Part shown: positions 44,042 through 53,000 of the stretch, piece after piece
Numbering within the stretch: the first letter of the stretch is position 1
How the letters are laid out: each line of letters starts with the position of its first letter
Origin: Niastella vici
Lineage (GTDB): Bacteria; Bacteroidota; Bacteroidia; Chitinophagales; Chitinophagaceae
DNA length: 64,000 nt
Direction of reading: 5' to 3'
NCBI RefSeq assembly: GCF_002077945.1
Contig: NZ_LVYD01000066.1
Location: 1 to 64,000, forward strand
Position numbers and translations under genes: made by a program
Notes under the pieces: generated by a model
What the model saw: only the letters and a program-made list of their open reading frames with translations
What the model was told of the DNA's origin: nothing
The model's database searches: none

Positions 44042-45310
44042 ATGGACCAAAGCTACTCTTTTAAAGTTCCCTTGTTAAATGATAAAAAAGTATTGGTTAT
44101 AGAAGACAGTTTTATGAACCGGCAAATTATTATAAAAATATTGCGCCGGAATAATTTAAAGCATGTATCAGCTGCCAGTGGGGAAGAAGCGATCACTGCG
44201 TTGCAAAGAAGTATTCAACAGCAAAAACCATTTTCATTAATCCTGCTTGACATAACTCTTCCCGGAAAAATGGATGGTTTTGATGTTGCCGAATACATAA
44301 AGAAAGACCAACGGCTAAGCAAGTCAGAGATTATTGTAATTTCCAAATCGCATAAAGCCAGTGACAGAGAACGATTCCATCAATTAGGTGTATCGCTGTT
44401 TTATCCCAAGCCATTAAGTGAAGAAGATTTGCTGGATGGCATCCGGAATGCATTATTAAAGAATCAGGACAAACACTGCAATAATGCCGGAGTAGTTCCT
44501 CGCATTGAAATATCACCAATAAATGGGAATAATAGCCAAAAGATCCTCATTGTAGAAGATGTCCGGATAAATCGGGAAATTACTTCAAGTATCCTTACCA
44601 AACAGGGACATAAAGTAACTTTTGCTAATAACGGGAGGGAGGCTGTAGATTGTTTCAAAAAAGAAACTTTTGATATCATCCTGATGGATATACAGATGCC
44701 GGAAAAAAATGGATTCGACGCAACCAGAGAGATACGTGAACTGGAACGTTTCACTACACATCACACCCATATTATCGGATTGACTGCAAATGCCATGCAG
44801 GGCGACCGGGAAAAATGCCTCGAAGCAGGTATGGATGATTATATCAGTAAACCAGCGCGCTCCCAGGAGTTGAACAATGCCATCGAAAGATATCGCCAGA
44901 ATAATTTTTTTACAAGGATGGGAAAATCAAATGTAGATGCCGGTGTGTCAAAAGTTAACCTCCAAAAGCTGTTTAGTGACTTTGGCAGGAATCAGGATGA
45001 AATGGAAAATATTCTTTCGCTGTTCGAGAAAGACGTTTTAAGACTATTAAAAGAAATTGAATTAGCGGTAAAAGCTGCCCAAATGGCTGAAACAAGTGTC
45101 CTTTTGCATACCCTGGGCGGACAATGTGGATTGGTTGACATGCACACCGTTAATGAAATCGCCCAGGAATTGGAGGTATTGGCAGCCAATGATGAATCAT
45201 CAAAAGTTGAACAGCTTTTGCCGGCTTTATACCGGGAAGTAAGAGAATCTTTGAGTGAAATGCAAAAAATAAGAATCACTAACCAGGAGTCATTTGATCT
45301 GAAAAAATAA
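44042..45310 (+). CDS. Orphan REC-REC-HPt phosphorelay protein
   Basis: 422 residues. REC1 (~15-140) has acidic ED and phosphoacceptor D70 in ILLDITLPGKMDG. REC2 (~165-285) has D216 in LMDIQMPEKNG and K270 in ISKPA. HPt (~310-410) has H356 in LLHTLGGQCG. No kinase core is present. The arrangement and wording match the C-terminal third of the hybrid kinase at 32882-35227 (for example GDREKCL.AGMDDYISKP), so this is a kinase-less relative that may take phosphate from one of the neighbouring hybrids. It is a single gene. Confidence 0.85.
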   Translation: MDQSYSFKVPLLNDKKVLVIEDSFMNRQIIIKILRRNNLKHVSAASGEEAITALQRSIQQQKPFSLILLDITLPGKMDGFDVAEYIKKDQRLSKSEIIVISKSHKASDRERFHQLGVSLFYPKPLSEEDLLDGIRNALLKNQDKHCNNAGVVPRIEISPINGNNSQKILIVEDVRINREITSSILTKQGHKVTFANNGREAVDCFKKETFDIILMDIQMPEKNGFDATREIRELERFTTHHTHIIGLTANAMQGDREKCLEAGMDDYISKPARSQELNNAIERYRQNNFFTRMGKSNVDAGVSKVNLQKLFSDFGRNQDEMENILSLFEKDVLRLLKEIELAVKAAQMAETSVLLHTLGGQCGLVDMHTVNEIAQELEVLAANDESSKVEQLLPALYREVRESLSEMQKIRITNQESFDLKK

Positions 45311-45397
45311 ACCCACAATTCACCAGGAATATTCATATTCAAAAATCTACTTTGATTGGGGTAGGCATAGGAGCATCCTAAGGCATTGATTATTGAA

Positions 45398-45535
45398 GTT
45401 TCTGGGGCACCACCCCAACGTTACTATTTTTGGACTATCCGTTGGGATCGTACGCTTTTGATAGATACATATAATGAAAAGGGAATCTGGTTGTTAAAAG
45501 ATTGTTTTTGAAATCCCTTCAGGCATTTTTCCTAG
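45398..45535 (+). pseudogene. Decayed copy of the small gene at 40511-40831
   Basis: The plus-strand frame reads QRYYFWTIRWDRTLLIDTYN, then EKGIWLLKDCF, a TGA stop at 45509-45511, NPFRHFS and another stop. It aligns with RYYFRAIHWHYTVLIGVHEE, then HGVWTVKECCENPSG of the intact gene. No start codon or N-terminal half is found. It is a remnant, lying about 75 nt before the IS21-type element. Confidence 0.55.
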
Positions 45536-45623
45536 TAAATCTATCGACGCCTCTATCAGATACTGAATAAAAGGCAAATAGTCTACTGGTTAATTTTGGT
45601 ATCGAAGGTGTAGATCACGGACC

Positions 45624-45856
45624 ATGGTATCCCCCCAATACGTTTTATGGTAACCCCTCAATACGTTGATGGTAACCCCACCTGTGTTTAGTTGAATGTT
45701 TCAATTTGTCTCTTTAATCTCATCTTTTTCTCTCCTTTTTCAAGTTTCATTATTTTTTTCTGCACTGTCAATACGGCACATGGTAACCCCTCCAGAAGCA
45801 TCATCGTAATACCCTTGGGTGTACCTGGCAGACTTAATACGGAGCATGGTAACCCC
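45624..45856 (+). repeat. IS21 left-end multiple repeats
   Basis: ATGGTAWCCCC occurs at 45624, 45647, 45669, 45780 and 45846. The second and third copies are followed by TCAATACG, and the last two are preceded by AATACGG. The first three have a 22-23 nt period, about two helical turns, typical of repeated transposase-binding sites in IS21 ends. Confidence 0.75.
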
Positions 45857-45927
45857 TCTGTGAGAAGGTTCAAAAGCGTCAGCGCAATTGTATTCATTTG
45901 CCCCATTTAGAAACATAAACAGGGGAA

Positions 45928-47496
45928 ATGGCTCAAAAAGCAGTTGATATGAACCAGATCAAACAAGTATGGCAATTAAGACAGGACGGTGTTGCCATTA
46001 AAGAAATAGCCCGCAGAACAGGCATTAGCCGCAAAACGGTAAAAAAATACCTGCGCAAAATGGAGCCCATCGATGCCGGTGAGGATCCATACCCTGATAG
46101 TGATAAGGAATTGGCATCCGTTGTTTATAATAGCGATTATACTCTTATACGTGGAAAACGATTCGAGGCCCTGCTGGCTCATTTTAAGCAGGCACAGCAC
46201 GAGCTGCATAAAACCGGCGTGACCAAACAGTTGCTTTGGATCGAATATTGCCAGGGACATGAAAATCCCTATGGATATACGCAGTACTGTTTGCTGTTTA
46301 GAAAATTTTTAAAAGACAGCGACCCGGCTTTCCACTGGGAATATATTCCGGGAGAGTTCATACAGGGCGATTTTGCAGGAAAGAAACTCAACTATGTAGA
46401 CAGGCAAACAGGTGAAGTAATTGCCTGCGACGTGTTCATTGGAGTGTTGCCCTTCAGCGGACTGATCTTTTGTATTGCTGTGCCATCGCAAAAGACAGCC
46501 GACTTCGCCCATTGTATTAATGAGCACCTAAAATACATTGGTGGCGTTACAAAAACCATCCTGTGTGACAATTTTAAAACGGCCGTAAAGCGTGCCGATA
46601 AATACGAACCAGCGTTTACAGATCTTTGTAACCAGCTTGCTGAACACTACAATACTACGTTCAGCGCTACGCGTCCGGCAGAACCCAGGGATAAGGCCAT
46701 GGTAGAGAAATCTGTGAACATTGTCTATACGCACATTTATGCCCATTTACGCAATCAAGTGTTCCATAGCATTGAATCGCTTAATCACCACATCCGCCAA
46801 CACCTGGACGCTCTTAATCGAAAGCCTTATAAGAACAGTTCAGAAAGCCGCCTGGACATTTTTATGCGCCAGGAACAACCCGTTTTAAAGGCACTGCCTT
46901 CACAGCCATATCAAGTGAAAAAAGGCAAACAGGTAACCGTTCAGACTAACTATGCCATCCAACTTCCCGATAATAAGCATTATTACACAGTCCCATATCA
47001 GTACGTTGGATGCAAAGTTTGGCTGAGTTATGATAGCAGGACCCTGGAAGTGTTCCACCAAAATGAGCGCATTGCCTTCCATGTCCGTAGCAGTAACGAA
47101 CCTAAGTTTAACCGCATCCACGAACACATGCCAGCCAACCATCAGCATATGGTTGAGCTACGAGGATGGACAGTAGAACAGTTGCTCACAAAAGCCGGCT
47201 GGGTGGGCGAATATACCCGGCAGGCAGCCGACCGACTGCTCCATGGCAGCATATATCCGGAACAGAACTTCAAGACCTGTCACGCCATGATACGCTTACA
47301 GGACTCATACGGTAAAGATCGCCTGGAAGCAGCTTGCCGCAGGGCTGCCAACGTTCCCAGGCCAACATTGAAAATGATCCGTAATATTTTGGAAGCAGGA
47401 CTGGATAAACAACCATTGCTTTTTGATGAAGAGCAGGACGAACCAGAACAATTACCTGACCACGAAAATATAAGAGGTCCTGAAAATTACAAATAG
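45928..47496 (+). CDS. istA: IS21-family transposase IstA
   Basis: 522 residues. The N-terminal HTH is LRQDGVAIKEIARRTGISRK. The DDE integrase core has its first Asp in FIQGDFAGKKL, the second in ILCDNFKTAV and the Glu in RDKAMVEKSVNIVY. A Mu-transposase-like C-terminal domain follows. The length and the downstream istB gene are normal for IS21. It catalyses cut-and-paste transposition with IstB as helper. No frameshift or missing catalytic residue was seen. Confidence 0.92.
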   Translation: MAQKAVDMNQIKQVWQLRQDGVAIKEIARRTGISRKTVKKYLRKMEPIDAGEDPYPDSDKELASVVYNSDYTLIRGKRFEALLAHFKQAQHELHKTGVTKQLLWIEYCQGHENPYGYTQYCLLFRKFLKDSDPAFHWEYIPGEFIQGDFAGKKLNYVDRQTGEVIACDVFIGVLPFSGLIFCIAVPSQKTADFAHCINEHLKYIGGVTKTILCDNFKTAVKRADKYEPAFTDLCNQLAEHYNTTFSATRPAEPRDKAMVEKSVNIVYTHIYAHLRNQVFHSIESLNHHIRQHLDALNRKPYKNSSESRLDIFMRQEQPVLKALPSQPYQVKKGKQVTVQTNYAIQLPDNKHYYTVPYQYVGCKVWLSYDSRTLEVFHQNERIAFHVRSSNEPKFNRIHEHMPANHQHMVELRGWTVEQLLTKAGWVGEYTRQAADRLLHGSIYPEQNFKTCHAMIRLQDSYGKDRLEAACRRAANVPRPTLKMIRNILEAGLDKQPLLFDEEQDEPEQLPDHENIRGPENYK

Positions 47497-47558
47497 AGAT
47501 CAAGACGATGATACACTCATTATACATGCCAGCCCCTGACGCCTGCCGCGGGCTTGCA

Positions 47559-47630
47559 CTGGAGGAAGCATAGGATTTTACCTCTAATATTTAATGATGA
47601 TTTTATTAAGCAATCCTATGCTTCCTCCAG
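47559..47630. repeat. Perfect 19-bp inverted repeat between istA and istB
   Basis: CTGGAGGAAGCATAGGATT (47559-47577) pairs with its perfect reverse complement (47612-47630) around a 34-nt AT-rich loop. It lies in the 173-nt gap between the two genes, whereas istA and istB are usually adjacent or overlapping. It may be a regulatory hairpin that lowers istB translation, or a small nested element. No flanking direct repeat is obvious. Confidence 0.65.
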
Positions 47631-47669
47631 CGCCAAACATTTATCTACACAATTTATAAATCAACATCG

Positions 47670-48395
47670 ATGAACACAACACAAACCCTCACGCAAATGG
47701 AGGATCTGAAGTTAACAGGCATGGTTGCCAGTTATCGTTTGCAACTGGAACTACCCGTTAATCAGCAGTTAGAAGGACATGAACTACTGGCGCATCTACT
47801 TCAGGCTGAACAATTACACCGAACGAATGAACGCATGGAATCACTGTTAAAGGCTGCCAGGTTACGTTATAACATCACAGCCCAGCAGATAGACTGTAGC
47901 ACCGAAAGAAACCTTACAAAAGCTTCCTGGGCCAGCTTAATGGAAGGCAATTACATCAAAGGCGGGGAAAATTTATTGATTACCGGCGCGACTGGTTGCG
48001 GCAAGAGTGCGATCGCTTGTGCTCTGGGACATCAGGCATGCATAATGGGTATTAAAACACGCTACTTTAACCTGAACCGGTTAATTGAAACGATCAACAT
48101 GGCCAAGACAGATGGAAGCTACGTTAAGCTATTAAACCAACTGGAAAAGGTACCATTGATTATTCTGGACGACTTTGGCTTACAGCATATCAACAAAAAC
48201 ATAAAGCTGGCATTACTCCAAATAATGGAAGACCGGTACGAAAAAAAATCAATCATCATTACTTCTCAATTACCCGTATCTGCTTGGCATGGTTACCTGG
48301 ATGAACCAACCTTGGCCGATGCAATTCTTGACAGACTGACAGCCAAAAGCCATAGAATAGAATTGAAGGGCGAGTCCAGAAGAAAGAAAAAATAA
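47670..48395 (+). CDS. istB: IS21-family helper ATPase IstB
   Basis: 241 residues of the DnaC-like AAA+ family. A helical N-terminal region is followed by Walker A GATGCGKS (around residues 108-115) and Walker B LIILDDFG. Sensor-1 appears in SIIITSQLPV, and the C-terminus has the usual HRIELKGES ending. IstB binds DNA and ATP and delivers target DNA to IstA. Normal length; probably functional. Confidence 0.92.
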   Translation: MNTTQTLTQMEDLKLTGMVASYRLQLELPVNQQLEGHELLAHLLQAEQLHRTNERMESLLKAARLRYNITAQQIDCSTERNLTKASWASLMEGNYIKGGENLLITGATGCGKSAIACALGHQACIMGIKTRYFNLNRLIETINMAKTDGSYVKLLNQLEKVPLIILDDFGLQHINKNIKLALLQIMEDRYEKKSIIITSQLPVSAWHGYLDEPTLADAILDRLTAKSHRIELKGESRRKKK

Positions 48396-48465
48396 CAGTC
48401 TATCCACCAAATCATATCTTTGAAATCTCCACAATAGCTCTTTCTCTTTTAGGCCTTCCTGCAGA

Positions 48466-48528
48466 GGGGTTACCTTCACCGTTACAAGGGGATACCTTGG
48501 CCGTTATTTACAATCGAAGGGGAGTTAC
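48466..48528 (-). repeat. IS21 right-end multiple repeats
   Basis: GGGGTTACCTT (48466-48476), GGGGATACCTT (48488-48498) and the degenerate GGGGAGTTAC (48519-48528) are the inverted form of the left-end ATGGTAWCCCC copies, again with about 22-nt spacing between the first two. Confidence 0.7.
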
Positions 48529-48577
48529 AAACAATCTACCATGTCTTAGTTGACGTCCCACGGACGCAAGCACGGAT

Positions 48578-48973
48578 ATGCTGATGTTTCAAAACCCACA
48601 GAATTATTGGGGATCTTATGACCTGCCTAAAGTAAAGTGGATAACCCTCAGGCTACGCTGTTTACTGGAAAACCTGATCAAATTAAATAACCTACCTGTT
48701 ATTGATAATGCCACCCTGATTGCCGTAAAAGAGGCTTTTACCACTTTAATCGGTTCTGATAACTTTAAACGGTTACCGTCAAATTATCCCAATGCTAGGT
48801 TTATAAAAGAGCTGGAACAAAAATTAGCGCTTATCGTAAAACAGCACAAACCCCGTGATCATATCCGCTTTCGTTTATCGCGAAAACTCAAAGTAGAAAT
48901 TATCGCTAAACGGTTTATGATGGCCGATTTTGTTCCGTTTGTTAAGTTCTTTGATCTTGATTTTGAAAAATAA
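48578..48973 (+). CDS. Hypothetical protein next to mobile elements
   Basis: 131 residues; a second ATG lies at codon 3. It is helical and basic, especially near the C-terminus (HKPRDHIRFRLSRKLKVEII). I do not recognise a family. It is first in a run of three small genes leading into the broken serine recombinase and may belong to that element. The IS21 right end lies only 37 nt upstream, so its original promoter may have been separated from it. Confidence 0.55.
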   Translation: MLMFQNPQNYWGSYDLPKVKWITLRLRCLLENLIKLNNLPVIDNATLIAVKEAFTTLIGSDNFKRLPSNYPNARFIKELEQKLALIVKQHKPRDHIRFRLSRKLKVEIIAKRFMMADFVPFVKFFDLDFEK

Positions 48974-49026
48974 TATTAGCTAATCTCTTCGCTTGTACAA
49001 TTAATAACCACAAAAATTAAAAGTTT

Positions 49027-49248
49027 ATGTCAACAACCATTATCACTAAAAAAGAATTGACTATTCCTGCCGGTGTGATCACACAAGTATCCGATGTAAT
49101 TATCGAAAATGAAATTACTCATACGATTATCGGGGCTGACATTGACGAAGATACCATAACACTGGAGGTTCAATTCACCAAAGACGAACGGGAAATCATT
49201 CATGAAATAGAAGACATTGTTTCTGATTACGAAGAAGAGGCTGAATAA
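49027..49248 (+). CDS. Small acidic hypothetical protein
   Basis: 73 residues, strongly acidic at the C-terminus (IEDIVSDYEEEAE). Its middle is beta-rich with the repeated pattern IIENEITHTIIGADIDEDTI. No known family was recognised. Its position, 53 nt after the preceding gene and before the 49320 gene, suggests membership of the recombinase element. Confidence 0.5.
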   Translation: MSTTIITKKELTIPAGVITQVSDVIIENEITHTIIGADIDEDTITLEVQFTKDEREIIHEIEDIVSDYEEEAE

Positions 49249-49319
49249 GAGCAGGACGATGAAGAAGAAAATGAAAGCTAAAGATTTCCCTTACCATGAC
49301 CTTTAAAAAATTAAATACC

Positions 49320-49616
49320 ATGAATACCCTTATTCCCCCTTTAGATAATTTAGAAGCATGCATAGCTTTTGCCCACAAGATCAATCCTAAAAGACAACCT
49401 CTAACTATAGAAAAACTCCGAAGTTTCCCAGGTTGTGAGCATTACAGTGATGAAGAAGCTCAGAACATCATACAGTCTTTTGAACTACTGACAGCCATTA
49501 TATTTGAAGCCACTACCACTGGGCAAAATCTTTGTAATTCTGAGGGCCAAGTTGTATATTTAAGTGACAATAACCAACCAGCACAAATACCCGAACCTTT
49601 AAGTAAAGCAGCATGA
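49320..49616 (+). CDS. Hypothetical protein coupled to the serine recombinase
   Basis: 98 residues from ATG 49320, taken as the start because the upstream in-frame ATG at 49296 gives MTFKKLNT with no support. Its stop overlaps the recombinase start by 4 nt (ATGA at 49613-49616), so the two were translationally coupled. It is mainly helical with SFPGCEHYSDEEAQNIIQSF in the middle. It is probably an accessory gene of the recombinase element; no family was recognised. Confidence 0.55.
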   Translation: MNTLIPPLDNLEACIAFAHKINPKRQPLTIEKLRSFPGCEHYSDEEAQNIIQSFELLTAIIFEATTTGQNLCNSEGQVVYLSDNNQPAQIPEPLSKAA

Positions 49617-51269
49617 AGACAAATTTTGATATGTTTCAACAATGGTCAAAAAGACCAACTGTTAAATTTGTAAAAACCTCCGATGAAAAAGTAGCTGTTG
49701 TATATACCCGAGTATCTTCCAAAGAGCAGTATGATACCAACCTTAGTTTAGACTGGCAAAAAAAAGCTATTGATGAGTTTGCCAGTAGAGGTAATATCAG
49801 AAGACGCCTGTTTTGGAGGTACTTATGAAAGTGCCAAAACAGATGGCCGTAAGGAATTTCAGCGAATGCTCGATTACATCAAAAAGAACAAAAGTGTAAT
49901 TACCCACGTACTGGTTTACCTGCTCGACAGGTTTAGCCGCTCAGGTGATGGAGCTATGAAACTGGCTAAAGACCTGCGTGAAAAATATGGAGTTACTATT
50001 ATTGCCGTTACCCAGCCCATTGATACCAGCAATCCCGGTGGTGTGTTTCAGCAAAACCTTCAATTCCTGTTCAGTCAATATGATAATGAGTTAAGGAGAC
50101 AAAGGGCTATGGCTGGTATAAAAGAGCATTTGGAACAAGGTATTTGGTGCAAAAAGCCACCAATGGGATATACAGCTATAAAGGAAGGTAAAGAGCGAAA
50201 GATTGTGATTGACGAAACAGGCAAGAAATTGCGCAAGGCTTTTCATTGGAAAGCAGCAGGCATTAAAAATGATGAAATCCTACTAAAGCTGAAGGCAATG
50301 GGCGTGGAGATATACAAGCAAAAGCTAAGCATGATATTTTCCAACCCATTTTACTGCGGCATCATAGCCGATAAAATGTTAAATGGGCAATTGGTGGAGG
50401 GTACCCATGAAAAGCTAATTTCCCCTGAAGTGTTTTTACAGATACACCAGGTAAGAGCAGCAGCAAAGGGTAAATATGGAGTAACCCATAAAAAGGAAAA
50501 CGAACAGTACCCTTTGAAAATTTTCATGAAATGCAACAACTGTGGTAATGGCTATACTGGCTATGTAGTAAAGAAAAAGAACAAAACCAACAGTAAGGTA
50601 CATGAGTTCCACTATTATTAATGCCGCTCACATGGATGCAATTGTAATCAACGAACAACCGAGGTCAACCAGGAGTTTGTTTCCTTCTTAAAGGACTATA
50701 CCATACAACCTCAACTGGTAGCTCCCTTGCTATATCATATGGATGCGGCTTTTGACAAGCACTATGAAGTGGCTTTGGAGCAACAAAAACTATACAAAGA
50801 CAAACTGGCAGATATAGAGAAAAAATCAGAAGAGTTGGAAGATGACTTTTATCTGTATAAGAAGATACCTGAGAATGTATATATCCGGCTGAGAACAAAA
50901 CTGGCGAAGGAAAATGCAGATGTAATGGAAGTTCTCTCAAATCTTGATGTAGAAGGTTCTAACCTGAAAACTTACTTCCAATGGGGTATTACACTTTCGA
51001 CACAACTCGCTACCAGATGGGATTCCAGCGGGGTGCCTGTAAAAGAGAAACTGCAAAAGTTCGTCTTCCCCGAAGGAGTGATCTATAATCGCGAAAAAAG
51101 GGCATTTCTAACCTCCAAAGTAAATATGCTCTTTGAGCCAATTGCGCAACTGAACAGCATTACAGGCGGGGATAAAGAAAAACAGGACGGCATAAAAGCC
51201 GTCCTGTCCAATTGGGTCGGGAAAGCTGGATTCGAAACAGGGAAACAGAACCCAATTAATTTATTATAG
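49613..51269 (+). pseudogene. Large serine recombinase, broken by a frameshift and a stop codon
   Basis: The N-terminus has the resolvase catalytic motif VVYTRVSSKEQ (S35) in the first frame. Between about 49790 and 49815 the frame shifts. It continues as CFGGTYESAKTDGRKEF, YLLDRFSRSGDG, the recombinase domain and a zinc ribbon starting KCNNCGNGY. A TAA at 50619-50621 interrupts the ribbon (HEFHYY-stop-CRSHGCNCN), and the same frame then continues to 51269 with a coiled coil and the C-terminal end. A whole gene of about 550 codons can therefore be read, with two lesions. Phage-type and conjugative-element integrases of this class cut att sites. It is probably inactive, and a smaller fragment of a relative lies at 450-623. 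Confidence 0.8.
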
Positions 51270-51381
51270 ATATTTGGGAGTAGGCCCTTATTGATCTCTG
51301 TTGGTTCATAATAATCAATAATAATTTCAATAAGGAATAATCTTCAAACGGGAAACTGCTTTCATTTATTAAATTTCATAA

Positions 51382-51512
51382 TTTTGACAAGTTCGAGTTT
51401 TACTATGTTAAACGAGATAAGAATAAGCAAATTTTGAACATTTTGATCGACCATTACTCGACTAATAAAAAGCGATACTTGATTTTCAATTAATTATACG
51501 GTTTTGACAAGT
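51382..51512. repeat. Short direct repeat TTTTGACAAGT, 120 nt apart
   Basis: TTTTGACAAGT occurs at 51382-51392 and again at 51502-51512, just downstream of the recombinase gene. Both lie in an AT-rich stretch. Such repeats beside a serine recombinase can be recombinase-binding or attachment-site parts, but no copy was found at the left remnant. Confidence 0.35.
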
Positions 51513-51532
51513 CTGGTCGGAACCTCTTAATC

Positions 51533-51562
51533 AAGGATCGCATAAATGCGGTCCTTTTTTTA
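51533..51562 (+). terminator. Rho-independent terminator after the recombinase region
   Basis: AAGGATCGCA (51533-51542) pairs with TGCGGTCCTT (51547-51556), with one G-T wobble, around a TAAA loop, followed by a run of T. It lies 263 nt after the recombinase end. Confidence 0.75.
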
Positions 51563-51626
51563 TTTTATACAACTTTACAGATACTGCGTTTTTTGGATCA
51601 AGTCAATTTCTTGGGGGATTGGGTTG

Positions 51627-52616
51627 TTAAGCATAGATTTTCTGTAGTCTGAATAAGAAGAAATTAATGTCTCGAACCCCTCTTGCCGAAGCCCTAAAAG
51701 CCTTGATTTTAGCATTAAAAGCTTCAGCCGAAGCGTTGGTACTTCTGTTGTTGAAGTAGTTGAGTATAGTCAGATAGTGAGTTTCTATTGATTTGGCAAC
51801 GGTCCTAAAGGAATCAATTCCAGCAGCTTCTACTTCATTATACCATAAAGCCAGTTTTTTAAATGCCTCTTCTTTACACTTGCAATGATTAAATATGCCA
51901 GTGAGTTTCATAGATAAATCATAGGCGTTCTTTATTGCCGGATAGCGCTCAAACATCAGTGTAGCCCGTTGCTTTTGAGAATACGTCCAATGTTCTTTGT
52001 GCTTGAATAACAGATAGCGGCTGCGGGCCAGCAATTGTTTGGGAGAATCGCCGTTGGGTAATAACTGTGGGATATAGGCAATTCCTTGCTTTTTGGCCAG
52101 GGCAATCTGTTCATTTTCCTCATCAATAGCCTGCCAGCGGTGTTTGATGCGTATTTCCTGTACTGCTTCAGTTGCCAGTTGTTGCACATGGAATCGGTCT
52201 ACCACCCGGTGTGCATAAGGGAAACAGCGTTTGACGATCAAGTGCATACCAGCCGCCATATCCAGGGTTACTTCCTGTACTTTTTTTCTTAATCGTTCAG
52301 GCAGGCGTAATAATATATCAATAACCCTCTCAGCCTGAGTTCCTTTGATCATGGCTACAATAGCACCTTTCTGTCCTTTGGCTGTTTTATTGGTAATTAC
52401 TGTATAAAGCTCATCATTAGATAAGGCGGTCTCATCAATACTTATGTGAGTGCCCATATTCTTCTCAAAGAGCATCCATTCCTTAGCATGCTCCCGCTGG
52501 TCCCAATCTTTGTAATCCGAGATATGATGCTTGTATTGCTGCTGAAGTTGGCTACCATCCATCTGGTACATCCGGGCCAGTTGATGACAACTAATCGGAT
52601 GATCGTCCAAATGCAT
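51627..52616 (-). CDS. ISAon1-type transposase, main ORF
   Basis: 329 residues with the DDE core of the ISL3-like group: ISIDETALS (first Asp) and VTLDMAAGMHLIVKRCFPYA followed by VVDRFHV (second Asp). The family ending is STNASAEAFNAKIKAFRASA (Glu), then RGVRDINFFLFRLQKIYA. Its start codon lies inside the end of the N-terminal ORF, in the +1 frame relative to it, with a 26-nt overlap. That two-ORF arrangement is known for ISAon1-type elements. No damage was seen. Confidence 0.88.
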   Translation of the reverse strand: MHLDDHPISCHQLARMYQMDGSQLQQQYKHHISDYKDWDQREHAKEWMLFEKNMGTHISIDETALSNDELYTVITNKTAKGQKGAIVAMIKGTQAERVIDILLRLPERLRKKVQEVTLDMAAGMHLIVKRCFPYAHRVVDRFHVQQLATEAVQEIRIKHRWQAIDEENEQIALAKKQGIAYIPQLLPNGDSPKQLLARSRYLLFKHKEHWTYSQKQRATLMFERYPAIKNAYDLSMKLTGIFNHCKCKEEAFKKLALWYNEVEAAGIDSFRTVAKSIETHYLTILNYFNNRSTNASAEAFNAKIKAFRASARGVRDINFFLFRLQKIYA

Positions 52617-52986
52617 CTTTTAAAAAAAGCGCGAACTCTTTGGTGAGTCGTGCTCCTTTCATAACCAGATCCCAGTTACGAGATACAATTTCTCCACTGC
52701 CTTGAACTTCCCAGCGGCGGCGTTTTATACTTAATTCTACTTTGTTGTCTCGAATCGGAAAGTCTTGTACTCGAACTTCCGGGTAAAACCCTTTGGAGTG
52801 AAGCGTTTGGCCTGTGTACTCAGCTGGCGGAAGATTCTTTTCTTCTAAAAATAAAACCAACCCTTCCTTATCCTTTACAAAATGAGTTATATCAAAATAT
52901 TCAAGTGTCCCTTGCGGTAAAAAAAAGCCTAATAATTCCTTTTCCTTGTCCTTTTCCAATGTTCTAATCCGTTTTATTGGCTGCAA
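52591..52986 (-). CDS. ISAon1-type transposase N-terminal ORF
   Basis: 131 codons from a TTG at 52986; no ATG is available near the start, so the true start may be another non-ATG codon or lie further in. Residues KEKELLGFFLPQGTLEYFDI and EVRVQDFPIRDNKVELSIKR match the N-terminal region protein of ISAon1 transposases. The C-terminus, ending DAFGRSSD, overlaps the main ORF. It likely contributes DNA binding. Whether the two parts are joined by frameshifting is not known. Confidence 0.75.
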   Translation of the reverse strand: MQPIKRIRTLEKDKEKELLGFFLPQGTLEYFDITHFVKDKEGLVLFLEEKNLPPAEYTGQTLHSKGFYPEVRVQDFPIRDNKVELSIKRRRWEVQGSGEIVSRNWDLVMKGARLTKEFALFLKDAFGRSSD

Positions 52987-53000
52987 AAAAAGGATTTTCT

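Larger units (their letters stand above)
45609..48541 (+). mobile_element. IS21-family insertion sequence
   Basis: An istA/istB pair is bracketed by multiple short inverted terminal repeats. The left end carries five copies of ATGGTAWCCCC (45624-45856). The right end carries the inverted form at 48466-48476 (GGGGTTACCTT), 48488-48498 (GGGGATACCTT) and a degenerate one at 48519-48528. The outermost sequences TGTAGAT (45609) and ATCTACCA (to 48541) are the proposed tips and fit the TG…CA rule. I could not identify a target-site duplication, so the exact ends are approximate. The element appears intact. Confidence 0.75.

Noticed and set aside
45604-48546. Target-site duplication for the IS21-type element
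   Set aside because: The bases outside the proposed tips (GAAGG on the left, TGTCTTA on the right) do not match; the ends remain approximate.
52600-52640. Possible -1 programmed frameshift (TTTAAAA heptamer) joining the two ISAon1-type ORFs
   Set aside because: The main ORF is in the +1 frame relative to the first, so a -1 slip at this heptamer would not join them.
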